Origin: Bradyrhizobium sp. WSM471
GTDB lineage: Bacteria > Pseudomonadota > Alphaproteobacteria > Rhizobiales > Xanthobacteraceae
Length of the DNA: 64,000 nt
NCBI RefSeq assembly: GCF_000244915.1
Contig: NZ_CM001442.1
Coordinates: 1,984,001 to 2,048,000 of the forward strand
Direction: 5' to 3'
Part shown: positions 35,436-44,126 of the stretch, piece after piece
Numbering within the stretch: position 1 is the stretch's first letter
Layout of the letters: each line of letters begins with the position of its first letter
The notes under the pieces: model-generated
Told to the model about the DNA's origin: nothing
The model's database searches: none
The model's input: the letters and a program-made list of their open reading frames with translations, nothing else
Made by a program: the position numbers and the translations under genes

Positions 35436-37025
35436 TCAGCCTTCCGCCACCGCGTCCGCCCAAGGCTGGAAGATCTCGACGGCGCCGGAATTGGTGTCGC
35501 CGTCGCGCATCACGACGCTCGGGCAGGCGAACTTCTGCGGCAAGGACTGCACTCGCGCTTCTTCATAGTCGAATCGCGCCGCAAGCGTCTCGCGTGTGTC
35601 CGCCGGCAACCTGGTATCGCCGATCACGATCGCGCCTTCGCTGGCGTCGATGCGCGGTTGATGGATCGCGGCATCGAGATCCATGCCAAAGTCCATCGCA
35701 AACGACACGATCTGCATCACCGACGGAAGGATGCGGCGACCGCCGGAGGCGCCGACCGCGAGCCGCCTGCCGTCCTTGGCCTCGGCGATGACAGGCGTGT
35801 AGTTGGTGAGACAGCGCTTGCCAGGGGCGAGCGAGTTGGTGGTGCCCGGCGTCGGGTCGAACCACATGATGCCGTTGTTCATGGCGATGCCGGTGTGCGG
35901 CGTGACGTATTTCGAGCCGAAGGATGACAGCAGCGTCTGCGTCACCGCCGCGATGTTGCCGTCTCGGTCGACCACGGAGAAGTGCGTGGTGCAGGCGGGC
36001 GCCAGATAGTCCGCGCCGAGCGAACGCTTGCCGTCGGCATCACCCATATCCTTGAGCCGCTCGCGATAAGCCGATTGCAGGGCGAGCGCATATTCGGCGT
36101 AAGCGGCCGCATCGGGCGCGCGTCCCGGCTTCAGGTTCTGCTGCAACAGGCGCAGCGCATGCGCCATTGTCGGCCCGGCCGTGAGCTCCGGCGTCGCAAA
36201 CACCTTGCCGCCGCGATAGGGGATCGCGAGGGGCTCGCGCAGATGGGCTTGGAACGCGGCGAGGTCCTCCACCGACAGCGCGCCGCCGTCGGCCCTGATG
36301 TCGGATGCGATACTCCTGGCGAGATCGCCCTGGTAGAAATCGCGCGGACCGGCGGCCGCGAGATGCGCCAGCGTCGCCTTCAGCGTGTCCAGCGGCAGTC
36401 GCGTCTCGGACTTGATGCCCCATGGCGCGCTTGGCGGGAGGCCGTCCTTCAGGAACGTTGCCGCGCTCGCGGGATAGCGCCGAAGATCGGCCGCGGACGC
36501 CGCGATCGTCAGCGTGGTCCACCAGTCGACCAGCAGGCCTTCGCCGGCGAGGGCGGCAGCCGGCGCGACCAGATCTTTCCACGGCAGCCTGGCGTGGCGG
36601 CGATGCGCCTCTTCCATGCCGGCGACGACCCCGGGCACGGCGATCGAACCGGGGCCGTGGATGTTGCGGTCGTCCTTGACCCGCTGCCAGGGGAACAGAT
36701 CGGAAGCCGCGCCTTCGCCGCTGAGCGGATAATCGGCGGTGCGCAGACTTTGCGGCGCGCACATGCCGTAGTCGATCACCTCGTAGCGATTTTCCGCGGC
36801 ACGGTAGAGCACCATCGCGCCGCCGCCGCCCATGCCGCTGTTCCAGGGCTCCAGCACGTTGAGCGCGAAGGTGGTGGCGACGATCGCATCCACGCAGTCG
36901 CCGCCCGCCGCCAGCACTTGCGCCCCCACTTCGGCCGCCCGCCGCGATTGCGCGGCGACGATGCCGCCTTTGGATGTGACGGCGGGCTTGCGGACGGTTT
37001 GGGCGTGGCTGAACTGGTGCGGCAT
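35436..37025 (-). CDS. ggt: Gamma-glutamyltransferase
   Basis: The 529-aa precursor shows the autoprocessing Thr in CTTHFSVVDRDGN (about residue 343), which becomes the N-terminus of the small subunit. The active-site region TLLSSFGSKYV and ASGGRRILPS follow. There is no clear signal peptide (MPHQFSHAQTVRKPAVTSKG), so it may be cytoplasmic, unlike E. coli Ggt. It cleaves or transfers gamma-glutamyl groups, which would fit breakdown of gamma-glutamylated amines made in the Puu-like pathway next door. Confidence 0.92.
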   Translation of the reverse strand: MPHQFSHAQTVRKPAVTSKGGIVAAQSRRAAEVGAQVLAAGGDCVDAIVATTFALNVLEPWNSGMGGGGAMVLYRAAENRYEVIDYGMCAPQSLRTADYPLSGEGAASDLFPWQRVKDDRNIHGPGSIAVPGVVAGMEEAHRRHARLPWKDLVAPAAALAGEGLLVDWWTTLTIAASAADLRRYPASAATFLKDGLPPSAPWGIKSETRLPLDTLKATLAHLAAAGPRDFYQGDLARSIASDIRADGGALSVEDLAAFQAHLREPLAIPYRGGKVFATPELTAGPTMAHALRLLQQNLKPGRAPDAAAYAEYALALQSAYRERLKDMGDADGKRSLGADYLAPACTTHFSVVDRDGNIAAVTQTLLSSFGSKYVTPHTGIAMNNGIMWFDPTPGTTNSLAPGKRCLTNYTPVIAEAKDGRRLAVGASGGRRILPSVMQIVSFAMDFGMDLDAAIHQPRIDASEGAIVIGDTRLPADTRETLAARFDYEEARVQSLPQKFACPSVVMRDGDTNSGAVEIFQPWADAVAEG

Positions 37026-37182
37026 GATGATGTCTGTGTGCTGTCTTCGGTTTGGCTTCGTTGCGCTGAGCTCCGCAATTGGCGGGAGCGCGCGAAGAAT
37101 GGCACATCGCCCCCACCGAGAACATCGAAAGGGCGACGCGGCATGGCTGGTGTGAAACAGGCGGGGGTGGCGCCAACGCGTG

Positions 37183-37242
37183 AATGCCCGGGCATAGGCG
37201 AGCGGAAGCGACGCCGTCCTTCGGACGGCTATCCCCGGGCAT
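37183..37242. repeat. Palindromic repeat upstream of ggt
   Basis: Outer arms ATGCCCGGGCATAG and CTATCCCCGGGCAT are near-inverted copies, and an inner perfect stem GCCGTCC-TTC-GGACGGC lies between them. It occupies the centre of the 261-bp gap 37026-37286, which has no other supported feature. Confidence 0.65.
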
Positions 37243-37286
37243 CACGAGTTGAGAGACCGATCAGTGGGAAGCGGAAGCCGCAGGGC

Positions 37287-37463
37287 TCAGCGCGCGCGAT
37301 CCAGTCGGCTGGCCTGATACTTGGCGTGCCATTTCGGGCCAGGCCCGCGCATGTAGTGGAGTTCGGGCCGGTAGGGATTGCCCGCGATCCGGATCAGCGT
37401 CAGCCATTTGCTGGCGACGAAGTTCAGGGGCTGGCGGAGCAGGGTCAGTGACGCGAGCAACAT
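37287..37463 (-). CDS. Small basic protein, 58 aa, downstream of DUF6894 gene
   Basis: The frame starts MLLASLTLLRQPLNFVASKW and ends WHAKYQASRLDRAR, with a GAGGTG ribosome site 6-11 nt upstream. It lies 9 nt after the DUF6894 gene, strongly suggesting an operon. It has many aromatic and basic residues (YRPELHYMRGPGPKWHAKY), no Cys and one weak hydrophobic start. The family is not recognised. Tight spacing and a good ribosome site are the main support. Confidence 0.6.
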   Translation of the reverse strand: MLLASLTLLRQPLNFVASKWLTLIRIAGNPYRPELHYMRGPGPKWHAKYQASRLDRAR

Positions 37464-37472
37464 GGCATCACC

Positions 37473-37706
37473 TCAGTGCGGCTTGCCGAGCATGGCAGTG
37501 AAGGGGAGGTCGAAGATCTCCTCGCCGTCGGAGCCGCTGACATGGATCACCCAGTCGCGCCAATCCTCAGCGCCGGGCGTCAGGATCATCGCGTTCATGA
37601 TCTGGGCGGCACGGTCGCGCGCCTCGGTCAGGTTGGTCACGGCTGTGCCGCTGCGATCGATCAGCGTGCCGTCCAAGTTGGAGCAATGAAAATAGACCTG
37701 GACCAT
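37473..37706 (-). CDS. DUF6894 family small protein
   Basis: This 77-aa protein begins MVQVYFHCSNLDGTLIDRSG and contains the NLTEARDRAAQIMNAM block and DWRDWVIHVSGSDGEEIFDLPF, both typical of DUF6894. The family is abundant in Bradyrhizobium and related rhizobia, often in many paralogues, without known function. It is the first gene of a two-gene minus-strand unit with the 58-aa protein. Confidence 0.82.
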   Translation of the reverse strand: MVQVYFHCSNLDGTLIDRSGTAVTNLTEARDRAAQIMNAMILTPGAEDWRDWVIHVSGSDGEEIFDLPFTAMLGKPH

Positions 37707-37831
37707 ATGCGTCTCCTATTGGGAGCGATTGGGACGGCAAACCGATACCATTCCAAGCCTTCGCGAAACATTCGGGTCGAGCCCGGTAAGGGAATCTACG
37801 GAGATTGGTCGGCGCCAAGCCCCCTGCTGGT

Positions 37832-37856
37832 TTGATCACAAGGGGGTGTTGATCAA
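37832..37856. promoter_or_regulatory. Candidate operator before the sugar dehydrogenase gene
   Basis: TTGATCA (37832-37838) and TGATCAA (37850-37856) form an inverted repeat with 11-nt spacing in the divergent region between DUF6894 and the dehydrogenase gene. It is 57 nt before the chosen dehydrogenase start. No regulator gene is adjacent, so this is a tentative mark. Confidence 0.3.
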
Positions 37857-37912
37857 CTGGACGGCATTTCCACGGCATGGAACAACCCTGGACGGAAAGT
37901 CCGGGAGGCGCC

Positions 37913-39985
37913 GTGAACCACCTCACATTTTGGCGTGAAAGCCGAAGCCTGCGTGCATGCGCGGGCGCCTCGGTGGTCCTCCTGACCCTCGCCTCGGTAG
38001 GCTCATCAGAACCGCTCCGCAAGAGCGGCTATGCGATCGGCACGGAGACCTGCGGCAGCGCCGATCTCGCCTTTCCCAGAATCCAGATCGACATGAAGGC
38101 GGGATTTTGCGCTGGCCTCGTCGCCAGCGAGGAGGATCGGCTGAAATTCCCGCGCTCGATCATCCAGGTGCCCGGTCGTGACCTGTTCGTGGTCGCCGAC
38201 ATGGCGGGCTGGGGCCATACCGATGGCCGGCTGCTGTTGCTCGACCCGCGCGCGCGCCAGGGACAGCGGTTCAAGGAGCTGCTCACTGCAATCGAATATC
38301 CGTTCGGTCTCGTGATCGGTCCGGACAAGAAGCTCTATGCCTCGAGCGCGGAGACGATCTTTCGGTTCGATCCGCTCGCCGACAATCCGCGCGACACGGT
38401 CGAGACCATCGTCCGTCACATGCCCGGACGCCGGATCATGTTGCCCGATGGCACAAAGCTCGACGAGAGCGCGCATCCACTCAAGCAGTTTGTCTTTGAT
38501 AAGAACGGCCGGCTGTTCGTCAACATCGGCTCACACAGCGACGACTGCATCACGCCGGCGCCGATCACGAGACCTTGCGCGGCGGCCGAGGGCGCTTCCG
38601 CGATGGCGTCGATCTGGCTGTTCACGCCGCCCCCGGGCGGTATCTTCCCGGCGTTGAAGCCTGGCGAACCCGACCCGCCGCACGGCGTCTATGCGCGGGG
38701 CCTGCGCAACTCTATGGCGCTGGCGCTGCACCCGAACTTTCCCGATGCGGGCTATGCCTTCCTGCAAGGCGAGAACGGTCGCGACCTGCCTGACATTTTC
38801 AAGCCGAACGAGGAGATCAACGCGATCGAGCAGGGCAGGCATTACGGCTGGCCCTATTGCTACGATCTGTCGACGCCGAGCCCCGAATTCAGGATCGTGT
38901 TGCAGTCGGGGTTCTACAAATCGCTGTGCACCGCCAACGCTCTCTACAAGGCGCCGTTCTCGCTGCTGCCGCCGCACGGCGCGCCGCTCGCGATGCTCTA
39001 TTATCACCACGCGAAATTTCCGGAGCTCGAGGGCAAGCTGCTGGTCGGCCTGCATGGCTATCGCCCGACCGGCAGCCGCGTCATCGTCTATGACGTCGAC
39101 GACCACGGCTTCCCGAAGCCTGCTCCGGCGCCGGTGCGCTACCATGTCAGTTGCGCGGCCGATCCGACCCACAGCTTTCAGACCGAGGCCGGGGACGTCG
39201 CCGCCGCGCCGTTCGAGGAGCTGATCGCAGGCTGGCACCGCGTCAACGGCGTGCGGCCGCAGGGCGCCCCGGTCGGCATGACGGTCGCGGAGGACGGCGC
39301 AATCTGGCTGGTCGAGGACAAGAACCAGACCGTGATCCGGATCGACCGCGCCGCGGGCGATGCGCCGCCGCCGTTGCCCTGCGACGTGCGCAGCCAGGCG
39401 CTGATCGATCAACTGGCGGTCTTCGTGGCCAGGGACGCGCAGAACAGCGTCCGGCTCACCAATTTGCGCAAGGGCCTCGTCGAAAAGCACTGCGTCGGCT
39501 GTCACTCGGATTTCGGCTTGAAGCCGGGCCAATCGGACGCACAGAAGGACGCGACGGTGCTTCGCTTCATGCTGTCGCAGGATGGCTGGATCTATCCTGG
39601 TGATCCCGATTCCGGCAAGTTGCGCACGCGGCTTCGTGGGTTAGGCGCGGAGAAGCTGATGCCGCCGGGTGGCGAAGGCCTGCCGAAGGCCGAGCCTGGT
39701 TACACGCGCCTGCTCGACACGGCGGATCTGCTGGTGTCAAAAATGGTTCCAGGAATCCGGATGCGGATCAAGCCCGGCCCGCCGCAGCGCAAGTTCTTTG
39801 GCAAAACCAACAAGGAATGCGGCGAAATACCGGCTGCCAAGGTCGTCGTCGTGACACAAAGGAACGCTGTAGACAAACCCGGGTTCAGCCGCTTCTTCCG
39901 GCCGGCCGATCCCTATCTGAATGGCGAGTGCAGCGACGGCGATGGCTATTACATCCGGCAGGAATTTCTGGTGCCTGTGCAGTAG
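37913..39985 (+). CDS. Quinoprotein sorbosone/glucose-type sugar dehydrogenase with C-terminal haem c domain
   Basis: GTG 37913 with GGGAGG upstream gives 690 aa; an ATG 36 nt earlier has no ribosome site. A signal-like N-terminus is followed by a beta-propeller of the soluble glucose/sorbosone dehydrogenase type (FPRSIIQVPGRDLFVVADM, EYPFGLVIGPDKKLYAS, GVYARGLRNSMALALHPN). At about residue 527 a single haem-c site CVGCH follows, then the distal region with KLMPPGG. PQQ-dependent enzymes of this fold oxidise aldoses in the periplasm. The fused cytochrome would take the electrons directly. The last 44 bp overlap the lactonase gene. Confidence 0.85.
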   Translation: MNHLTFWRESRSLRACAGASVVLLTLASVGSSEPLRKSGYAIGTETCGSADLAFPRIQIDMKAGFCAGLVASEEDRLKFPRSIIQVPGRDLFVVADMAGWGHTDGRLLLLDPRARQGQRFKELLTAIEYPFGLVIGPDKKLYASSAETIFRFDPLADNPRDTVETIVRHMPGRRIMLPDGTKLDESAHPLKQFVFDKNGRLFVNIGSHSDDCITPAPITRPCAAAEGASAMASIWLFTPPPGGIFPALKPGEPDPPHGVYARGLRNSMALALHPNFPDAGYAFLQGENGRDLPDIFKPNEEINAIEQGRHYGWPYCYDLSTPSPEFRIVLQSGFYKSLCTANALYKAPFSLLPPHGAPLAMLYYHHAKFPELEGKLLVGLHGYRPTGSRVIVYDVDDHGFPKPAPAPVRYHVSCAADPTHSFQTEAGDVAAAPFEELIAGWHRVNGVRPQGAPVGMTVAEDGAIWLVEDKNQTVIRIDRAAGDAPPPLPCDVRSQALIDQLAVFVARDAQNSVRLTNLRKGLVEKHCVGCHSDFGLKPGQSDAQKDATVLRFMLSQDGWIYPGDPDSGKLRTRLRGLGAEKLMPPGGEGLPKAEPGYTRLLDTADLLVSKMVPGIRMRIKPGPPQRKFFGKTNKECGEIPAAKVVVVTQRNAVDKPGFSRFFRPADPYLNGECSDGDGYYIRQEFLVPVQ

Positions 39986-40883
39986 CGTTGTTCTCGTCCT
40001 TGCGACGGCACCGGCACGAGCGGAAACAAAACTGTTCGAAAGCGTGCAGGTGACGCCATCAGGCGAATACACCTTCGGCATCGAAGGGCCTGCCGCCGAT
40101 CTCGATGGCAATCTCTTCGTCGTCAATTTCGGCAAGCCCGGCACCATCGGCAAGCTGCCTGTCGGCGGCGCGGCGTCCGTGCCGTTTACGGCTTTGCCCG
40201 AGGGCAGCGTCGGCAACGCCATCCGCTTCGCGCGCGACGGCACCATGTTCATCGCCGACTACAAGAAGCACAACATCTTCGCGATTCCGAAGGGATCGAC
40301 CGAACCCGCCATCTGGTTTCACTCCGACGAGATGAACCAGCCCAACGACTTCACCATCGCCCGCGATGGTACGATCTACGCAAGCGATCCGAACTGGAAA
40401 GGTCGCGAAGGTCACATCTGGCGCATCGCGAAGGAAGCCGACGGAACGGTGCAGGGACAGCTCATGTCGGCGCCGCGCGCGATGGGCACCACCAACGGGA
40501 TCGATCTCAGCCCCGATGACAAGACGCTTTATGTCGGGGAATCCAGCAGCGGCCAGATCTGGTCCTACACGGTCGGCGGCAACGAACTCACCAATTCAAA
40601 ACTCGTCAAGGCGTTTCAGCCCGACACCGTCGACGGCCTGCGCACCGACGTGGCCGGCCGCCTCTATGTCGCGCGCATCCTCAAGGGCACGATCACGTTG
40701 ATGAAGGCCAATGGCGCGGTCGAGCGGGAGATCGCGCTCAGGGCCAAGGAGCCGACCAACCTCGCCTTCGGGGGCCACGACGGCAAGACGATCTTCGTCA
40801 CCCAGCGTCAGGGCGGCTTCGTCGAGTCCTTCCGCACCGACCAGCAGGGCCGCGAGCACTGTCTTCAGCGCGGGCGCTGCTGA
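39942..40883 (+). CDS. SMP-30/gluconolactonase-like beta-propeller protein
   Basis: ATG 39942 gives 313 aa with a signal peptide cleaved near APARA|ETK; ATG 39921 is possible but has no better ribosome site. The propeller contains IEGPAADLDGNLFVVNFG, MNQPNDFTIARDGTIYASDP and MGTTNGIDLSPDDKTLYVGE. These carry the Glu, Asn and Asp residues that bind Ca2+ in SMP-30-type lactonases. It overlaps the sugar dehydrogenase gene by 44 bp. A simple reading is that the dehydrogenase makes an aldonolactone and this enzyme opens it in the periplasm. Confidence 0.83.
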   Translation: MAITSGRNFWCLCSSVVLVLATAPARAETKLFESVQVTPSGEYTFGIEGPAADLDGNLFVVNFGKPGTIGKLPVGGAASVPFTALPEGSVGNAIRFARDGTMFIADYKKHNIFAIPKGSTEPAIWFHSDEMNQPNDFTIARDGTIYASDPNWKGREGHIWRIAKEADGTVQGQLMSAPRAMGTTNGIDLSPDDKTLYVGESSSGQIWSYTVGGNELTNSKLVKAFQPDTVDGLRTDVAGRLYVARILKGTITLMKANGAVEREIALRAKEPTNLAFGGHDGKTIFVTQRQGGFVESFRTDQQGREHCLQRGRC

Positions 40884-41007
40884 CCGTCAGGCGATCTGCT
40901 TCCGGCGCAGGGCGGTGCGACAGGGACGGCATTCTTCTTGCTTGCATGTCGCCGCCGCGGGGATTTAGACATCTGTGGCACCGTCAAAGCGACCACGGAG
41001 TGTTTGA

Positions 41008-42033
41008 GTGAAAGCCGTCCATACCGAGCTGCATCGCAGCCATGATCCGCAATTCTTCCTGGTTCGCGGTGTGGTCAAGCGCACCACCGAGCAGCCCGAG
41101 CGTGCCGACCGCCTGCTCAAAGGGCTCAAGGACGGCAAGCATCACCTGGTCGAGCCAACCACATTTGGGCAGGGACCGCGTGCGCGCATCCATAGTCCGG
41201 AATATCTGTCGTTCCTGAGCGAGGCCTGGGACGCGTGGACCGCGCTCGGCGATTCCGGACCGGAGATGATCGGCAACATCCATCCGGTGCGCCACGCCGG
41301 GACTTATCCCACCCATATCATCGGCAAGCTCGGCTGGCACACCGCCGACACCGCGGCGCCGATCGGCCCGGGCACCTGGGCCGCGGCTTGCGCTGCGACC
41401 GACGTCGCGGTCACCGCGGCGCAGATGGTGATGGACGGCGAGGACGCGACCTATGCGCTCTGCCGGCCGCCCGGCCATCACGCCTATCGCGATATGGCCG
41501 GTGGCTTCTGCTTCCTCAACAACAGCGCGATCGCGGCGGCGCATCTGCGGCAGAGGCACGAGCGTGTGGTGATCCTCGACGTCGACGTCCATCACGGCAA
41601 TGGCACGCAAGGAATCTTTTACGCGCGGCCGGACGTCTACACGGTCTCGATCCATGCCGATCCCGTCGCATATTATCCTTACGTGTGGGGCTACGCGCAT
41701 GAGCGCGGCGAAGGTCCCGGCCTCGGCACAAATCTCAACATTCCCCTGGCGATCGGCACGGGGGATGACGGCTATATCCATGCGATGGACGTCGCACGCA
41801 AGGCGATCGAATCCTTTGCGCCCGGCGCCCTCGTCATCGCGCTCGGCCTCGACGCCTCCGAGCACGATCCGCTGAAGGGCCTCGCCGTCACCACGCCCGG
41901 CTTCCGCCGCATCGGCCAGGCCATCGCGAAGATGGGCCTGCCGACCGTGTTCGTGCAGGAGGGCGGCTATCTCTCGGATATCCTCGGCGCGAACCTGACC
42001 TCGGTGCTGGCCGGATTCGAAGAGGCGCGGTGA
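41008..42033 (+). CDS. Histone-deacetylase-family acetylpolyamine amidohydrolase
   Basis: GTG 41008 with GGAG upstream gives 341 aa, exactly the length I recall for Mycoplana ramosa acetylpolyamine amidohydrolase. Active-site motifs are CRPPGHHAYRDMAGGFCFLN (tandem His) and the zinc ligands in ILDVDVHHGNGTQ, followed by LGLDASEHDPLKG and QEGGYL. The N-terminal HSPEYLSFL and insert loops are of the polyamine-deacetylase subtype rather than histone-like enzymes. It would free polyamines from acetyl groups before catabolism or use. The gene stands alone between the lactonase gene and a palindromic repeat. Confidence 0.9.
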   Translation: MKAVHTELHRSHDPQFFLVRGVVKRTTEQPERADRLLKGLKDGKHHLVEPTTFGQGPRARIHSPEYLSFLSEAWDAWTALGDSGPEMIGNIHPVRHAGTYPTHIIGKLGWHTADTAAPIGPGTWAAACAATDVAVTAAQMVMDGEDATYALCRPPGHHAYRDMAGGFCFLNNSAIAAAHLRQRHERVVILDVDVHHGNGTQGIFYARPDVYTVSIHADPVAYYPYVWGYAHERGEGPGLGTNLNIPLAIGTGDDGYIHAMDVARKAIESFAPGALVIALGLDASEHDPLKGLAVTTPGFRRIGQAIAKMGLPTVFVQEGGYLSDILGANLTSVLAGFEEAR

Positions 42034-42060
42034 TTTCTCGCTGAGTAGGCCATCATTCTC

Positions 42061-42140
42061 CGTCATTGCGAGCGTAGCGAAGCAATCCAGAATCTTTCCG
42101 CGGAGGGACTCTGGATTGCTTCGCTACGCTCGCAATGACG
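42061..42140. repeat. 30-bp-arm palindromic repeat, copy 2 (perfect arms)
   Basis: Arms 42061-42090 and 42111-42140 are perfect 30-bp inverted copies with a 20-nt loop, starting CGTCATTGCGAGCGTAGCGA. The same family occurs at 12454-12534 with two mismatches between arms. It lies between the convergent amidohydrolase and monooxygenase genes and could serve both as a terminator. Confidence 0.92.
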
Positions 42141-42172
42141 ATGTGGATGGTTAGGTCGACTTCATACACAAC

Positions 42173-43153
42173 TCAAAACATCCCGCTCGCCGCGAGCGCC
42201 TTGCAGACGTGCTGCATCTCGGTCTCGTCGGCGACCATGTCGAGCATGATCGTGGTCAGCCCCTTCGCGGCAAATTCCTTCAGCTTCGCGCCGATCTCCG
42301 CGTAGCTGCCGACAAGATAGGGGCAGTCGGCCTGGAAGGTCAGGAACGGCAGCAGCCAATAGCCATTGTCCGCGAGTTCGCCGCTCTGGCCCTCGTAGAG
42401 GCGCCGTTTCCACACGGAATCGCTGTTCTCAACGGTGAGCACGAGCAGCTCGCGATCGTCGGCATTGTCGCGGAAGCGGGCCTTTGCCGCTTGCCGTGCC
42501 TCTTCGCGTCCCTCGCGGGCGAAAATTCCAAAATTCACGCCCGGCGCATCGAGGCCACGGTCGAGATCGGGCGGCAGCATCTGCATCTTGATGCAGCCGG
42601 TCTCCTTTGCGACGCGCCGTGCCGGCTCGGACTGGCCCGCGACCAGAAATTCCGGCATCAGCTCCGGCGGCAGGCGCGGCCGCAGTTGCAGGTTGCTTGC
42701 GCGGTAGAACCGCCCCTCGACAGTGGCCGGCCGCGGGCTTGCCAGCAACTGGCGCATCAGCGCAACGAATTCGCCGAGCCGGACATAGCGGTCGGCATGC
42801 GACTGCTCGTCGCCCAGCCCCTGCAGATCGCTGACCGCCGTGCCCGTAATCATGTTGAGATAGACCTTGCGGCCGTGGAGCTGCGCAAAGGACGAGACGA
42901 ATTTCGCCGCCGTGAAGGGGTGCATGTAGACCGGATTGACCGCGATCAGCGGCGAGGATCGGGTCGTCTCGCTGATGATGTGCTGGGCCATCGCCCAGGG
43001 CTCGACGAACACGTCGTTGCCTTCGAACAGCAGGATGCCTTCGAAGCCGTTGCGGTCGGCGAACTGCGCCACCCGCATCAGCTCGCCGACATATTTCTTG
43101 GGGTCGCGGTTGCGCGAAATCGCGGGAAAGACGCGCAGCCGCGGCAGTGTCAT
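42173..43153 (-). CDS. Luciferase-like (LLM class) FMN-dependent monooxygenase
   Basis: The 326-aa TIM-barrel protein shows the SsuD-type pattern: RNGFEGILLFEGNDVFVEPW, VNPVYMHPFTAAK, KVYLNMITGTAV, and SEPARRVAKETGCIK. LLM enzymes use reduced flavin and O2 on sulfonates, alkanes or natural-product intermediates. Its start overlaps the phosphopantetheinyl-transferase stop (ATGA), so it is translationally coupled to a gene needed for NRPS activation. That makes tailoring of the NRPS product more likely than sulfur scavenging. The substrate is unknown. Confidence 0.87.
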   Translation of the reverse strand: MTLPRLRVFPAISRNRDPKKYVGELMRVAQFADRNGFEGILLFEGNDVFVEPWAMAQHIISETTRSSPLIAVNPVYMHPFTAAKFVSSFAQLHGRKVYLNMITGTAVSDLQGLGDEQSHADRYVRLGEFVALMRQLLASPRPATVEGRFYRASNLQLRPRLPPELMPEFLVAGQSEPARRVAKETGCIKMQMLPPDLDRGLDAPGVNFGIFAREGREEARQAAKARFRDNADDRELLVLTVENSDSVWKRRLYEGQSGELADNGYWLLPFLTFQADCPYLVGSYAEIGAKLKEFAAKGLTTIMLDMVADETEMQHVCKALAASGMF

Positions 43154-43881
43154 TCAGCCGCCTCTTGCAGCGGCCACGCATTGCGGGTGATGGGAAGGCC
43201 GCCGGTGGCGCGGGAGCCGTCGGCGATCGCGAGACGATGCGAGGGCGACGGCGAGATCAGCTGGAATCGCCAGCCTTCCGGATCGTCGGCGATATCAGGC
43301 TTGAAGCTGATCTCGATCGCCTCGCGCGATACCTGCATCGCGAAGGCGTCGAGCGGCAAATTGAGGCCGAATCCCCTGGCCTTCAGATAGGCTTCTTTCA
43401 GCGTCCAGTAGTCGAAGAAGCGATCAGTCGCGGCGGGCTCCGGCAGCCCGCGCAGCGTTTCGACCTCTTCCGGCGCGAAGAACCGAAGCGCGGTCGACAG
43501 CGGCGCCACCCGACGCGACACGGTCTCGACGTCGACGCCGACGGCCTCATGCCCTGACACGACGCAGGCAACGCAGCCGTCGGCGTGCGACAGGCTGAAA
43601 TGCAGCGTGCTCGAAGTCTTGGGCGATGCGACAAACGGCCGCCCGTAACGCCCGGCCGCAAACGACCAGTCGGTGGGTGCGACCTCAGGTGCGACGTGCG
43701 AGAGCGCAAGGCGCAACATCGCATGCGCGAAAATATACTGCCGCTGGTGCCGCTCGAACATGAAGCGGTCGGCTCGTACCCGTTCGTCGACCGAGAGCAG
43801 GCGCCGGCACGTATCGACCGCATCCGGCGCGTCAAAAGTCTCGATCAGTCCGACAAACAGTTCAATTCTGTCGTCTGCCAT
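43150..43881 (-). CDS. 4'-phosphopantetheinyl transferase (Sfp type)
   Basis: The 243-aa product is of Sfp length (ATG 43881, with a TTG one codon earlier). The Mg2+ and CoA motifs are GVDVETVSRRV (about residues 108-118) and FFDYWTLKEAYLKARGFG (about 151-168). Sfp-type enzymes attach the phosphopantetheine arm to carrier domains. Two such domains are in the NRPS encoded upstream on the same strand, and this is its obvious partner. A 246-nt gap with no gene separates it from the small Lys-tailed protein. Confidence 0.93.
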   Translation of the reverse strand: MADDRIELFVGLIETFDAPDAVDTCRRLLSVDERVRADRFMFERHQRQYIFAHAMLRLALSHVAPEVAPTDWSFAAGRYGRPFVASPKTSSTLHFSLSHADGCVACVVSGHEAVGVDVETVSRRVAPLSTALRFFAPEEVETLRGLPEPAATDRFFDYWTLKEAYLKARGFGLNLPLDAFAMQVSREAIEISFKPDIADDPEGWRFQLISPSPSHRLAIADGSRATGGLPITRNAWPLQEAAE

Positions 43882-44126
43882 CAATTGGGCCCATGGCGTC
43901 AGGCCGGGGCCAAATCCCCTGCCATGACGGAAGAATCAACTGAGCAAGAAGCAACTGAGCGGACCGCTTCTAGCGGTCCACTCGGGCGAATCCTTGTCGA
44001 TTGCTGGCCGGTTTACGGGCGCAAGCTTGTGCGAGACCCCAACTCGACACGCGAGCGGCCAAATCTGAACACTGAAGCCCGAAAACTGAAGCCTGAAGAT
44101 TCGTGCGGCGTCCCGGCCGACGAGTC

